A stretch of 64,000 nt of DNA, taken from the NCBI GenBank assembly GCA_018857735.1, contig JABMCL010001927.1, forward strand, positions 91,001-155,000, given 5' to 3'. The stretch comes from Alviniconcha marisindica (Eukaryota > Mollusca > Gastropoda > Provannidae). Positions within the stretch are counted from its first letter, which is position 1. Each line of letters begins with the position of its first letter. The position numbers and the translations under genes were made by a program. The notes below the pieces were generated by a model, which saw only the letters and a program-made list of their open reading frames with translations, was not told the origin of the DNA and ran no database searches. Shown here piece after piece: positions 1 through 12,358 of the stretch.

Positions 1-140
1 TATTAAGCACAGTGTTTTCTTTTTTCCGGATTTCACTGAACCAACGAAAAAGATGAGAAAATAAAAGCTGTATTAAGCGCAGTGTTTTCTTTCTTCAGGA
101 TTTCACTGAACCGAAGAAAAAGATGAGACCACGGAACAAT
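1..140. repeat. 70-bp tandem duplication at the window edge
   Basis: The sequence from TATTAAGCACAGTGTTTTCT at position 1 recurs at position 71 with a few changes, ending in GAAAAAGATGAGA in both copies. It may continue off the left edge. Confidence 0.8.
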
Positions 141-1356
141 TACATCAGAGTAGGGACTGGAATATGAGACTGAGAACAGAATGCACTGGAACATCAGACC
201 CCAAAAACATTGCGAGCACACCAAAGCAGAGACTGGAGTAGATGACGGTTACAATGTCTGTTTGATTTTACAGGGTACATACAGATTTGGGGAGACCAGA
301 TTCATGAACTTTCTGCAGCCTTTTTCTTTCTTAACACAATTTTAAACAACAAAGGGCATCCTCTGAAAGGAACAAAACGCTGTATGCATGTTAATCATCA
401 GACTGACGCAGGACTAGGAACAGTAAGATGAGCGACAGCATGGATACACTGGCAAAAATGTCACATTTTTTCAGCTGAAGATGTAAGAAACTGCCGGACC
501 GGAGAGAGGCACAGTTACTGCGAAGACACTGCACAGTTCTGATCAAGATACTGCACAGTTACTGTCATTACACCATGTAATGTTAAAGTACCACAATCTC
601 AATTTTCAAGGACTTTCCAGTACAGTTGCCTCGTTTTACACACATTTTCAAGGCCTCAAAAGGGGGCTTCCAAAACGCATGGACTTTCACACCCCCTCAA
701 GGACTGTATTGACCCTGGAGCAGCATAACATGCAGAACAAAATCAATGCACAATGTACAAGAACATGGGTGAGTACAGTACGTTTTCTGTCTGAAACAAA
801 TGCTGAATATAGCAGCTACAGCTTGCTAACCCTACTGGATGATGATGTTGATGTGGGGTTTCATGTCCTCGGATGTCGGGCATATGGGAGAAAGCTGAAG
901 TGTTTATAACTCCTGAAATTATGTTGGGCATCTGCACTGGCCATGACTTAGGACCTGCACCCTTGCAGAAATCCTGGTAGCGGAAAGAAAGGGGGGTTGG
1001 GGATTTAGCAATTCAGAATGTCTGTGATAAAATTACGGACACTGCCTCGCCCCCTCAAAATATAACGTGACACCGAGCCGAGCACAATAACATGTAAATA
1101 AAGCCTGAAAATGATGTCCATCAAAATCAGAAACTCACTGTGGGACCAATTTCAGGTTCCAGATTTCTGCCGTCAGCTTTCATACGCATGAGCAAATGAC
1201 AAGAAATACATCACACACAAAAAAAGGTTTTGATCTGTTTAGCTTAAAAAAAAAAAAAAATAATTCAAACCCAAATGTATTCATGATGAACACAGACCTT
1301 AGATTATGCCAGTGCCACATCAAATAATTACTGCATCCAATGTAATAGGGCAAAAT

Positions 1357-1390
<34 letters not shown>

Positions 1391-2030
1391 CACCCTCAGA
1401 CACATGGATGAAATGTGGTTACAGCATGTACCATCTGTGAAGTCCAGTGTGTTCAAATGACACTTGGTGGAAAGTCATCTCCAGATGATGATCATCAGAA
1501 AAGCCACATCATTAGGTACACATGCACCACATTACAGTACAGGTTCACCCTAGAACCGTTTTCTGTAGTCTCTGCTGCTGTCTCTTCAATGAATGGCTTT
1601 ATGTGACATTGGATCAAAGTGGTTTCGTGACAACAATCAATAAACAGTCACCATGGGATCCACAGCATTTGAAGTACATTCATACTAATGCTGTGCTCTA
1701 TTGTACTTGAATTTGTATTTTTTTGTTTTGGAGACAACGGTTTAAAGTAAAATGTACAACACATACATGTACATACATTTCATAAATCATATTTAACATT
1801 CACTAATTGGCTACACACAAAAAAATCTTTACATGTGTATACACAAGTCTTAAGATCACAGTTTTTATGATTTTCTCTTTCCTTTTTTTTTACCCGCTGT
1901 GATAATTTACTGCACACTTATGTGCCTCTAGATCACAGTTGTTGTTTTCATGTTCATTATCTTTTTTCAAGCTGTATATAATCTTATGCACATTAATGTT
2001 CCGTGAATAATCCCATCAAAGTACAATCCC
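140..2030. other. Intergenic sequence, nothing coding recognised
   Basis: No conserved protein or RNA gene is visible. It contains a C24 run at 1357-1380, A-rich stretches, and AT-rich sequence from 1.7 to 2.0 kb. Confidence 0.5.
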
Positions 2031-2097
2031 ATATATTTATTTTTCAATTTGAAACAGCAAGACAATAAGAAGATTGGTTTTTAAAGTGCAGCTGATG

Positions 2098-2335
2098 CAG
2101 GAGTTCTTGACTTGCTGGCGAAGGCACTGGACTGGACATGGGTTGGACTCCAGGGGCAACAGGGTGAAGGGCGGTCTTTCGCTTCTTCCAAGTCTACCAC
2201 TCGCGCAGACCAGTGTCCGCCTTGCCTTCGTGTGCGCAACAAGCATGAACACCACTGCGCATGTTAAAGATCCCATCTTCACTTTTTTGACAAGAGGTCC
2301 AAAGGCTGGTGGTATGGCAACACACAGCTAACATG
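2098..2335 (+). mobile_element. Degenerate tRNA-derived SINE
   Basis: A tRNA-like head (GGCACTGGACTGGACATGGG, then a TTGGACTCC B-box-like motif) is followed by a body containing GCGCATGTTAAAGATCCC. A related GCGCACATTAAAAATCCC occurs in the element at 15341-15640. Confidence 0.5.
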
Positions 2336-2694
2336 TGACAGTAGCGGCAAAATGATGACTGTGACTACCCTTAATGATGAGTGTGGCTACCCTGAATGGA
2401 AAAATGATGAACTATGGAATTCTTATGCTCATATTTTTAGAAAGTTACTTGGTACGTAAGCATGTTTCCTCACCAACGTGCAAACTCATTTAATGCAGCT
2501 TATCTGCGCAAAACGACCATAACTGCATCAACAACATGACAGCCGCCGGCGTCGAACTTGAAGCATACACAACAGCATGTCTCATGAAGTAAGACTAAAG
2601 ATCATTGCATTAATTGTTTCTTTCTTGCTCATACAAAAATAAACTGCACACAAAAAACGGAGATCTGCACCTGATCACTGCATATCCCCAACAA

Positions 2695-3235
2695 CTCTTC
2701 CTCTTGTCTTCTTTCTTTTCTCCTTCAGTCCTTCCTACCCTTCATCTTCTTTCTTTTCCCCTTCTGTCGTTCCTACCTTTATTTTCTCCTTCAGTCTTTC
2801 CTACCCTTCATCTTCTTTCTTTTCCCCTTCAGTCTTTCCTACCTTCATCTTCTTTCTCTTCCCCTTCAGTCATTCCTACCTTTATTTTCTCCTTCAGTCT
2901 TTCCTACCCATCCCCATCTTTTCCTTTTCAGTCATTCCTACCCTTCGTCTTCTTTCTCTTCCCATTCAGTCATTCCTACCCATCCCATCTTCTTTCTTTT
3001 CCCCCTCAGTCGTTCCTACCTATCCTTGTCTTCTTTCTTTTCTCCTTCAGTCATTCCTACCCATCCGAATCTTTCTTTTTTTCTTCCCTTCAGTCGTTCT
3101 CACCCATCCCCATCTTCTTTCTTTTCCCCCTCAGTCGTTCCTACCCATCCCCATCTTCTTTCTCCTTCAGTCATTCCTACCACTCCCAGTCTTCTTTCTT
3201 TTCCCCTTCAGTCATTCCTACCATTTTGTACCGAG
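2695..3235. repeat. Pyrimidine-rich minisatellite, about 30-42 bp units
   Basis: Units built on TTTCCCCTTCAGTCATTCCT and CTACCCATCCCCATCTTCTT repeat with variable length. The plus strand of each unit ends in a polypyrimidine-CAG string that resembles a 3' splice site, but no plus-strand gene is evident here. Confidence 0.85.
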
Positions 3236-3304
3236 GCACACCCCCCGTCTTCTTTTTACCTTCGGCCTTTCCTACCCTCTGGAATGAAACCCTAAATCCC
3301 CATC

Positions 3305-3405
3305 CTTCAGAGCTCCGGAGCTGTGTGAAAGAAGAGGTGGATGTCCTGGGCTCCCTGTCCCCAACAGTGTGCGCGGTCTCTGTGGATGAAACCAACGCTG
3401 AACTT
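3305..3405 (+). mobile_element. SINE core fragment (GAGCTGTGTGAAAG family)
   Basis: Contains GGAGCTGTGTGAAAGAAGAG, GTGGATGTCCTGGGCTCC and a degraded TCTGTGGATG tail. It matches segments at 34.7, 49.3, 63.5 and 63.7 kb, and sits between two blocks of pyrimidine minisatellite. Confidence 0.65.
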
Positions 3406-3409
3406 CCCT

Positions 3410-3690
3410 CTTTCTTTCCCCCTTCAGTCTTCGCTGCCCTTTGGATCGTAACCATGCATCCCCCCGTCTTTCTTTTCTTCCCCCTTCAGGCTTCGCTGCC
3501 CTTTGGATCGTAACCACGCATCCCCCCCGTCTTTCTTGCTTCAGTCTTCGCTGCCCTTTGGATTGTAACCATGCATCCCCCCCCGTCTTTCTTTTCTTCC
3601 CCCTTCAGTCTTTGCTGCCCTTTGGATCATAACCATGCATCCCCCTGTCTTTCTTTTCCTCTCCTTTCAGTCTTTCCTGCACTATATTTA
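3410..3690. repeat. Roughly 55-60 bp tandem repeat, about 5 units
   Basis: Each unit contains CTTCAGTCTTYGCTGCCCTT, TGGATCGTAACCATGCATCC and a CCCCCGTCTTTCTTTTCTTC pyrimidine stretch. Confidence 0.85.
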
Positions 3691-4403
3691 CATGGTCCAG
3701 CACAGTGCCGAGGTGGGATTCTTCTCAAAGTAACACAACAGCTCGCATCCTTGCTATGATGTAAAACACTTGCCACCCAACTTTCACGCACAAACAATGA
3801 AGAGCGTTGATCACCACTATTTGTTCATCTTAACTGCCACATACACATCTTTGTACATATAAATATGTTCTGGGGACTTCTGAGTTAAAAGCAAACACAA
3901 ATTCTAACAAACGCTAACTGCATGGCCGTTGAGGGGTGGGAGAGTGGCTGTTCCTGAACATACACCCACACACGCAAAAACATTCCAAAATATTTTAAAA
4001 GAGAAAAAAAAAAGAGAAAAAGAATAATAATCAAAGCTTACAACTGCACTACTTGACTCTGGTCACACAAAAATATGGCAACAGGCACAACAGCAACACC
4101 CAAATCAAAACAAGGCATCAAGGTCTAAGAGTGAAAGCACAAAAACACTGTCACCCAACATCATAATCGTGCAGACTCCCAAACAGCAGACCCTGCAACA
4201 GGTGCCCGCAAATTCACTCGCTTCGCTACTCCACACTCACGCCTCTCTACCTTAAACTTCTACAGTGATATGGCTTCATAAAAACACATTTTAAAAAATC
4301 ATATCAAAGAGAAAAAAAATGAACACAGGCATACACCTAAGCAACGCACGCCAGACTAAACCCCTAACAGAATGCACGCCCCAGCACAAACCCCACCCCC
4401 TCA

Positions 4404-4618
4404 TCAGTCTTCTTTCTTCTCGGCATCTGTTTTGGGAGGACCAGCTTCCCCGTCTTCCTCCTCTATGGCCAAAGGGCCAGTGGTGTCGTCAGCTTCATCG
4501 GCCGCCAACACTGCTGCTGGGTTCTCAATCATCTCCTGACTGGTACCAAACTCGTTGACGCGCTTGGGGTCAATGCGGTATATCCACCGCTGGTACAGGT
4601 AAATGAAGAATATCACAT
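4404..4618 (-). CDS. CLPTM1: CLPTM1 coding exon 14, C-terminus (residues 576-646) and stop
   Basis: Encodes [20 protein letters not shown] then FGTS, followed by a low-complexity acidic cytosolic tail ending EKKED and a TGA stop at 4404-4406. Human CLPTM1 has the same [22 protein letters not shown] block and a charged tail. Confidence 0.95.
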
Positions 4619-7600
4619 CTGGAAAGGAAACAGACTTTCACTGTTAACACCCATATACAAACTGTTGGAGAGTTTCACTTTTTCTTCTTCTCTTTCTTCT
4701 TTTGTGTTTGTTTTCTGCTTGTGTGCATTTCTGCCTGTTTTTGCTACACGTGGAGTGTGCAGAAGAAATCCGTCTCTATTGTGACTGGGAAGGTACTATG
4801 CAAAAGCTTTGATGTGCTTTCTTTCAGTTGCTGCGTGCTATGCACACAAAGGGCACCTGGCCCAAAGAATCTCACAAAAAACAGCCCTAAATGCACACCA
4901 AGATACTGCAAATTGAGGTGCTGTGCAAGCCATCATATTTACAGTACCTGTCACAAAGGTAACGGACTGGAAAACACAACTCGCAAACACAGAGAAATCT
5001 TGGTTTGCATGGTGTAAATCCCCAGGTACACAACTACCTCTGGCACAAAAATCACAAAACATTCAGCGCGCTTTTACAAAAACCAACAGCAGACACAAAC
5101 ACAAGCAAGAACAGACGTGTGGAGTCACTGCACTGACCATCTCTGAGACAGCCCAGGCGGTAGAGCGTGGGCATTTTGATGACAAAGGCGAAGATGTCAT
5201 CGATGAAAGTGTTGAGCGCTTTGTAGGTCAACATGCGCCATGGGAGGTGGGCCACAGACTTCAGTTTGTAGTTGATGAACAGTTGAGGCGTCATCATGAT
5301 GAAGCCTGAAACATACAACCACACTTCAGTTTGCAGCCGATGAACGATGCAGGTATCATCTGAAACACACTAGTTCCTTGGCATTACGCAGTTGAGGTGT
5401 CCTGATGAAGGCTGAAACAACCAACCCCCAAAATGTGGGAAGTTGAGACATCATGATGGCAAAGTCTGAAATATGCAGTCATGCTGAACACTGTCAGATC
5501 TACAGCAGATTTCCTGTAGCATTACAAGAAAGAAAGAATACAACACATCTTTGCATGAAGCAGGAAAAATACAAACCAAATACACAGAAAAGATGGCTTC
5601 CGAAATGTTATGTTGGGATGGAAATAGCTTTGCTTGCTTTTTACGAGTCAAGCACTCAAGTACCTGTGAATTTCAACAGAAGCCCTGCATGCGAGTTGTT
5701 ACCTTGTATGTGAGTTGTTACCCTTGTATACGAGTTTTAACCCTGCATGAGAGTTGTTAACCCTTGCATGTGAGTTGTTGACCCTGCATACAAGTTGTTA
5801 ACCCTTGCATACAAGTTAACCCTTGCATGCGAGTTAACCCTTGCATACGAGTTGTTAACCCTTGCATGTGAGTTGTTAGCCCTGTGAGTTTTTAGCCCTG
5901 TGTGTGAGTTGTTAGCCTTAAATGCAAGTCGTTAGCCCTGTGTGTCTTGTTAGCCTTAAATGCAAGTTGTTAGCCCTGTGTGTGAGTTGTTAGCCTTAAA
6001 TGCAAGTCGTTAGCCCTGTGTGTGAGTTGTTAGCCTTAAATGCAAGTCATTAGCCCTGTGTGTGAGTTGTTAGCCCTGCATGCGAGTTATACGCCGTACA
6101 TAGGATTCACAAGCCCTGCATTTGAGTCTTTAACTCTGCGCTGGAGTCGTTACCCCCACATGCGAGTCATCAGCGCTGCACCTGACTTACAGCCATGAAC
6201 TTCAGCGCTGCACTTGACTTACAGCCATGCACTGAAGTCATCAGCGCTGCACTTGACTTACAGCCATGCACTGAAGTCATCAGCGCTGCACTTGACTTAC
6301 AGTCGTGCACTGAAGTCATCAGCACTGCACTTGACTTACAGCCATGCACTGAAGTCATCAGCGCTGCACTTGACTTACAGCCATGCACTGAAGTCATCAG
6401 CGCTGCACTTGACTTACAGCCATGCACCAAAATCAGTATCATTGCCAGTTATTAGTCCCACATAAGTCCTGCATGCAAGTCACTAGCCCTTTATAGGAGT
6501 CATTAGTCCTGCATGTGAGTCACTAGCCCTTTATAGCAGTCATTATCCCTGCATGCAAGTCCCAAGCCCTTTATAGCCATCATTAGCCCGGCATGCAAGT
6601 CACTAGCCCTTTACAGGAGTCATTAGTCCTGCATGCAAGTCACTAGCCCTTTATAGCCATCATTAGCCTGGCATGCAAGTCACTAGCCCTTTACAGGAGT
6701 CATTAGTCCTGCATGCAAGTCACTAGCCCTTTACAGGAGTCATTAGTCCTGCATGCAAGTCACTAGCCCTTTGTAGGAGTTGTTAGTCCTGTGTGAGTCA
6801 CTAGCCCTTTACAGGAGTCATTAGCCCAGCATGCAAGTCACTAGCCCTTTACAGGAGTCATTAGTCCTGCATGCAAGTCACTAGCCCTTTACAGGAGTCA
6901 TTAGTCCTGCATGCAAGTCACTAGCCCTTTACAGGAGTCATTAGTCCTGCATGCAAGTCACTAGCCCTTTGTAGGAGTTGTTAGTCCTGCATGCAAGTCA
7001 CTAGCCCTTTACAGGAGTTGTTAGTCCTGTGTGAGTCACTAGCCCTTTATAGCAGTCATTAGCCCTGCAAGCAAGTCACTATCCCTTTATGGCCGTCATT
7101 AGCCCATTATGGGAGTCATTAGCCCTGCATGTGAGTCACTAGGCCTTTATAGGTCATTAACCCATTATAGGAGTTGTTAGCCCTTTATAGGAGTCAATAG
7201 CCCTGCATGTGAGTCACTAGCCCTTTATAGGAGTCGTTAGTCCTGCATGGGAGTCGCGAGCCCTTTATAGGAGTTATTAGTCCTGCATGCGAGTCACTAG
7301 CCCTTTAAAGCAGTCATTAGCCCTTCATGTGAGTCACTAGCCCTTTATAGGAGTCGTTAGCCCTGCATGTGAGTCACTAGGCCTTTATAGGTCATTAACC
7401 CATTATAGGAGTTGTTAGCCCTTTATAGGAGTCAATAGCCCTGCATGTGAGTCACTAGCCCTTTATAGGAGTCGTTAGTCCTGCATGGGAGTCGCGAGCC
7501 CTTTATAGGAGTTATTAGTCCTGCATGCGAGTCACTAGCCCTTTAAAGCAGTCATTAGCCCTTCATGTGAGTCACTAGCCCTTTATAGGAGTCGTTAGCC

Positions 7601-10600
7601 CTGTATGTGAGTCACTAGCCCTTTATAGTAGTCATTAGCCCTTTATGGGAGTCATGAGCCCAGCACTGTGCCATTAGCCCTGTTAGCAAGCTATTACTAG
7701 CTCTGCACTTCAGGACTATGATCCAAACTTGCAGGTTTTGGGACAAGAGAAATCGGTCTTGACATAAACTAAGCCACAGATTTAATAACAACAAAAACTG
7801 ACACTGTCAGCTTTTCCTCCCACTCTCTTCGTTCCCTCAACCATAAAACAGTTAAAGAAAAGAAACACACTGACTTGCAGCTGCTTCAATCTTCCTTACC
7901 GAAGGTGAGCAGGAAGCCGTAGAGCATGTTGAGCACCCAGGAGTACCAGCCCCTGTGCTCCTGGTACACCAGGGAGTACACCGCGTAGCACGCCAGCAGC
8001 GGGTACAGCGCCCAGGACAGGTAGCGGAACGCTAGCTGAAAACACCACGGGAGTGAAAATAATACATGCACCCACGGTCCAAAGGGACAGCCCCACCAGC
8101 AAGGGGTTCAGCACCCACAGCAGGAAGCAGGCTGCCCACCACAAATGTGACTAGAAAAACAACAGCAGTGTTTCACCCTCTGTCCAAAATTCAAAGGAAG
8201 AGTCAAATGTGACTAGAAAAACAACAGCAGTGTTTCACCCTCTGTCCAAAATTCAAAGGAAGAGTCAAATGTGACTAGAAAAACAACAGCAGTGTTTCAC
8301 CCTCTGTCCAAAATTCAAAGGAAGAGTCAAATGTGACTAGAAAAACAACAGCAGTGTTTCACCCTCTGTCCAAAATTCAAAGGAAGAGTCAAATGTGACT
8401 AGAAAAACAACAGCAGTGTTTCACCCTCTGTCCAAAATTCAAAGGAAGAGTCAAATGTGACTAGAAAAACAACAGCAGTGTTTCACCCTCTGTCCAAAAT
8501 TCAAAGGAAGAGTCAAATGTGACTAGAAAAACAACAGCAGTGTTTCACCCTCTGTCCAAAATTCAAAGGAAGAGTCAAATGTGACTAGAAAAACAACAGC
8601 AGTGTTTCACCCTCTGTCCAAAATTCAAAGGAAGAGTGACCCAGTAAGGGGTTCAGTGTTCACAACAGGAAGCAGACTGCCAGCTGCAAACGTGACTAGA
8701 AAAACAGCAGCAGTGTTTCACCCTCTGTCCAAAGGAAATCACTTAGTATGGGGTACAGCTACCACAACAGGAAGCAGCTGCCAACTGCAAATGTGACTAG
8801 AAAAACAAGAGTACTTCACCCTCTGCCCAAAGGAAGGGTCACCCAGCATGGAAAACAGCTACCACAACGGCTGCAGAGCGTCACTATGTTTGCTTGCTTG
8901 TTAGTGTTGCTCAGCTAAAACCCTCAGCTGCTTCAGGCACCCAATGCTGCGTGAGAAGGTAGTGCGTGTAACAGCTTCCCCACACATGTACATTCCATCA
9001 TGCACGCAAGTGTCATGCATTACTGGCCTCTTCAGCAACTGCATTTTGACTACCAGTTTCGCTAATGGAATTCATCTTGTTATGAAGTACTCTTCATCTA
9101 AAGCTGAACATAATCCTAACATGGGACTCTGAACGCAACAATCATACTGCTTTAGTCCTGACTTTCTGGCTGGGGACATTAAGATGCCAGTGCCAACAGC
9201 CAAAGTGTAACAATGACACCCGTTAGTTCAACTCAAAAGCAAATGAGGATTTGGATTGGATTGATGATCGCTTACACAGCGCTATTCTCCGCTCTTTTGA
9301 GCAGACACATTGTGCTCGCATGTGGTTCTACTGGAGTGACTAGCTTTTTATAGCGCTTTTTCATTTAAAAAAAAAAAAAAAATCCACCAAAGTAGTGTAC
9401 TTACAGCGCCTGCATGGCTTGTGCCACATGAAACTGCAGCCATCTCGGTTCAAGTTCTGTGTACACCATACAACCGTGCCCCATGTCACTTCATGCAAAG
9501 CCACATACATAAGGTGTATGTGTGTTTAGCTATAACCTGCCACCCGCACTTTTGGCAGAATGACCGGGATCTTTTACGTGCTACTGCGGCAACACCGAGG
9601 TGGAACGGATAAGAGTCAGCACAGAAAGTCAACCCTGGAGAAGAAAATTCTCCTGTCACTCCTGCAGGGATTCGAACCCGCAACCTTTCAATCACAAGTC
9701 CAGCGCTCTAACCACTGAGCTATCCCCGCCCCCAGGAGAGAGCAATTACACCAAGGAGAACCAGACCACACGCTGGGTGACCTGATACTGAGAAAAAACA
9801 AGTTGACCAACAACAACAAAAATCAACCAATGAAGACATTCAAGTATTTTGTTTTCTACCGGTGAAGATATTCAAGCATCTGATTTCCTGGAACGCATTT
9901 TGTTTTCTGGAACTCGACAGGGCATGATTAAGAGCTTGTGTTACCCACAGTCAATAAATGTATCTACTCACATGCAGACAAAACAGCGCAGCAACACAAT
10001 ACCACTCTAGAGAAGAAACTCTGACTCACCATGTCATACTCCTTTGTAGCAGTGGATGTGTAGGTGGATTTGAACTCTATGGAAATACGTGGTAACACAC
10101 CCAGCATCTTCTCCCCTGGGTGTCGCTGCAAACACATACACCAACACACTCAGTTAACATGTACCTCTGCAAAATGCCCACACAACAACCAACAAAGCGT
10201 ACCTTTGCATAACACCAGCACAACCAATATGGGGAAAAAAGTGTGCCCCTGCAAAATACCCACAGTCACATAATCACCCTCAAAAACACAAAGTGTACTT
10301 AGGCAAAACACCCACACAACCTGCATCAGAGTGTACCCCAAAATGCACCCACACATCCACAATCATCATAAAAGTGTACTTTTGTGAAACATGTACACAA
10401 TCCCCATCACATGGTGTCTACATCTGACACATACACCTCCACAATCACCTTCAAAATGTACCTCTGCAAAGCCAAAACACAATGGTCATGAAACAAAGAG
10501 GCCAACCCTGCCAAGCAAACAGCCACTTGGACAAGCAGAGTAAACAACATGTGTATTTGGAATAAACAACACGTGTTCGAAGTAAACAGCCACTCGGACT

Positions 10601-12298
10601 AGTGGAGTAAACAACACGTGTGTTCAAAGCAAAAAGCCACTTAGAAAGTGGAGTAAACTACACACGTGTTCAAACCAGTCACTTGGACTAGTGGAGTAAA
10701 CAATATGCATGTTCATGGAGTAAACAACATGCGTGTTCAAAGTAAACAGCCACTTACTGACTCAGAGAAGTGGAATAAACAACACATGTGTTCAAAGCAA
10801 ACAGCCACCTGATCAAGTGGAGTAAACAACATGCATGTTCAAAGCAAACAGCCACTTGGCCAAGCAGAGTAAACAACACATGTGTTCAAAGCAAACAGCC
10901 ACTTTGAGAAGCAAAGTAAACAACATGCATGTTCAAACTCGTGTCTCAAACTGGCCAGACCCATGGCGCTGATGTACAACAACTTAAATCACTCACATAA
11001 ATCAGTGTGTACAACAATTCAAATCATTCTCATAAATCAGTTGTCGGGAACAGTTCAAATCACGCTCAGCTGCCATCTTTCTCTCCATTAAAAGACACTG
11101 TTCCTTTTACGTCATCAAGTGGTTTGTATGCACATAAAGTCTGCTCACACATAAAAGCATACAAACACACGCACAGACCTGTATATTGACTACTTTGTGG
11201 ATTTTCCAAATCTCAATGCAGAGGCCGACAAAGATGGAGATTTTGACAATGGTGTTGGTCTCATTGTCAATGACATACAAGAGAACTATCAGCGACTGGA
11301 AGACGTTGAAGAACACAGACCTCAAGGACAGCCCCTCCAGTGACTTACGGCTCCGCCAGAACTGAATGTCTGCACACACAAACATCTTTGGATTTTACAT
11401 ACACTGGAAAATGCCTGCACACACAAACATCTTTGGATTTTACATACACTGGAAAATGCCTGCACACACAAACATCTTTGGATTTTACATACACTGGAAA
11501 ATGTCTGCACACACAAACATCTTTGGATTTTACATACACTGTAAAATGTCAGCACACACAAATATCTTTGGATTTTACCTACACTGCAGAATGTCTGCAC
11601 ACACAAATGTCTTTGGATTTTACATACACTGGAAAATGTCTCCACACACACAAATGTCTTTGGATTTTACCTACACTGGAGAATGTCTGCACACACAAAG
11701 GTCTTTGGATTTTACCTACACTGGAGAATGTGCACACACAAATGTCTTTTGATTTTACCTACACTGGAGAATGTCTCCACACCCAAACGTCTTTGGATTT
11801 TACCTACACTGGAGAATGTCTGCACACACAAACATCTTTGAATTTTACCTACACTGGAGTTATCATTCATTTTAATGTTACTAGATGTGACAACATTTAT
11901 TAAAGGTAAAGTGGTCATAAATTTAAAGACTTCCAGTATCACTGTCATGACGTTTAAGGTCTATATATACTGAATAATGTGCTATGAGTGACAAACACTC
12001 CGGAAATGTTATTAACTGTGTACAGTGCAAATGCAACATCATCACAGGAAAGAGGCAAAAACAAGAGAATAATGTAGTAAAAGATACAAACATAAAGAGA
12101 TAGGGTACTCTTTGTTCATCAACCAAGCAGCACATTTTCACTCAAAATTCCGCTTCACATGTATGCCTGCACAGATACACACAAGTCTGCACCCATGCAT
12201 GCACACACACAGACACACACCTACCTGCACACATACACACAAACACCTGCACACAAACACATACATGCCAGCATGCATGCATACGCACAAGCAGGTAA

Positions 12299-12358
<60 letters not shown>

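Larger units (their letters stand above)
2030..4403 (-). other. Probable CLPTM1 3' UTR and downstream region
   Basis: Sequence after the CLPTM1 stop. No other coding sequence is recognisable. A minus-strand AATAAA occurs near 2035-2041 and could end a long 3' UTR, but nearer signals cannot be excluded. The span includes GA-rich (minus strand) minisatellites between 2.7 and 3.7 kb. Confidence 0.35.

Noticed and set aside
2614..3513. 299-residue open frame, plus strand
   Set aside because: It is a translation of pyrimidine-rich tandem repeats (Ser/Phe/Pro low complexity). No conserved domain or start context supports it.
6170..6465. Repetitive 13-residue-period peptides on both strands
   Set aside because: Product of the 39-bp repeat, which is open in several frames; intronic.
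6186..7700. Possible CRISPR array (regular short repeats)
   Set aside because: Repeats are contiguous without unique spacers, and the sequence is eukaryotic.
9660..9735. Functional tRNA gene, minus strand
   Set aside because: A and B boxes are good, but the 3' half does not pair into an acceptor stem and the sequence continues into a repeated SINE body.
11356..11364. Alternative CLPTM1 exon 10 acceptor at ATTCAG/TTCTGG
   Set aside because: It breaks the reading frame with exon 9 and loses the conserved DIQ; the GTGTGTGCAG/ACATT site restores KNDIQFW.
11340..11903. Open frames of up to 187 residues on both strands with a 15-residue period
   Set aside because: They arise because the 45-bp minisatellite unit is a multiple of three. 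The region is a CLPTM1 intron.
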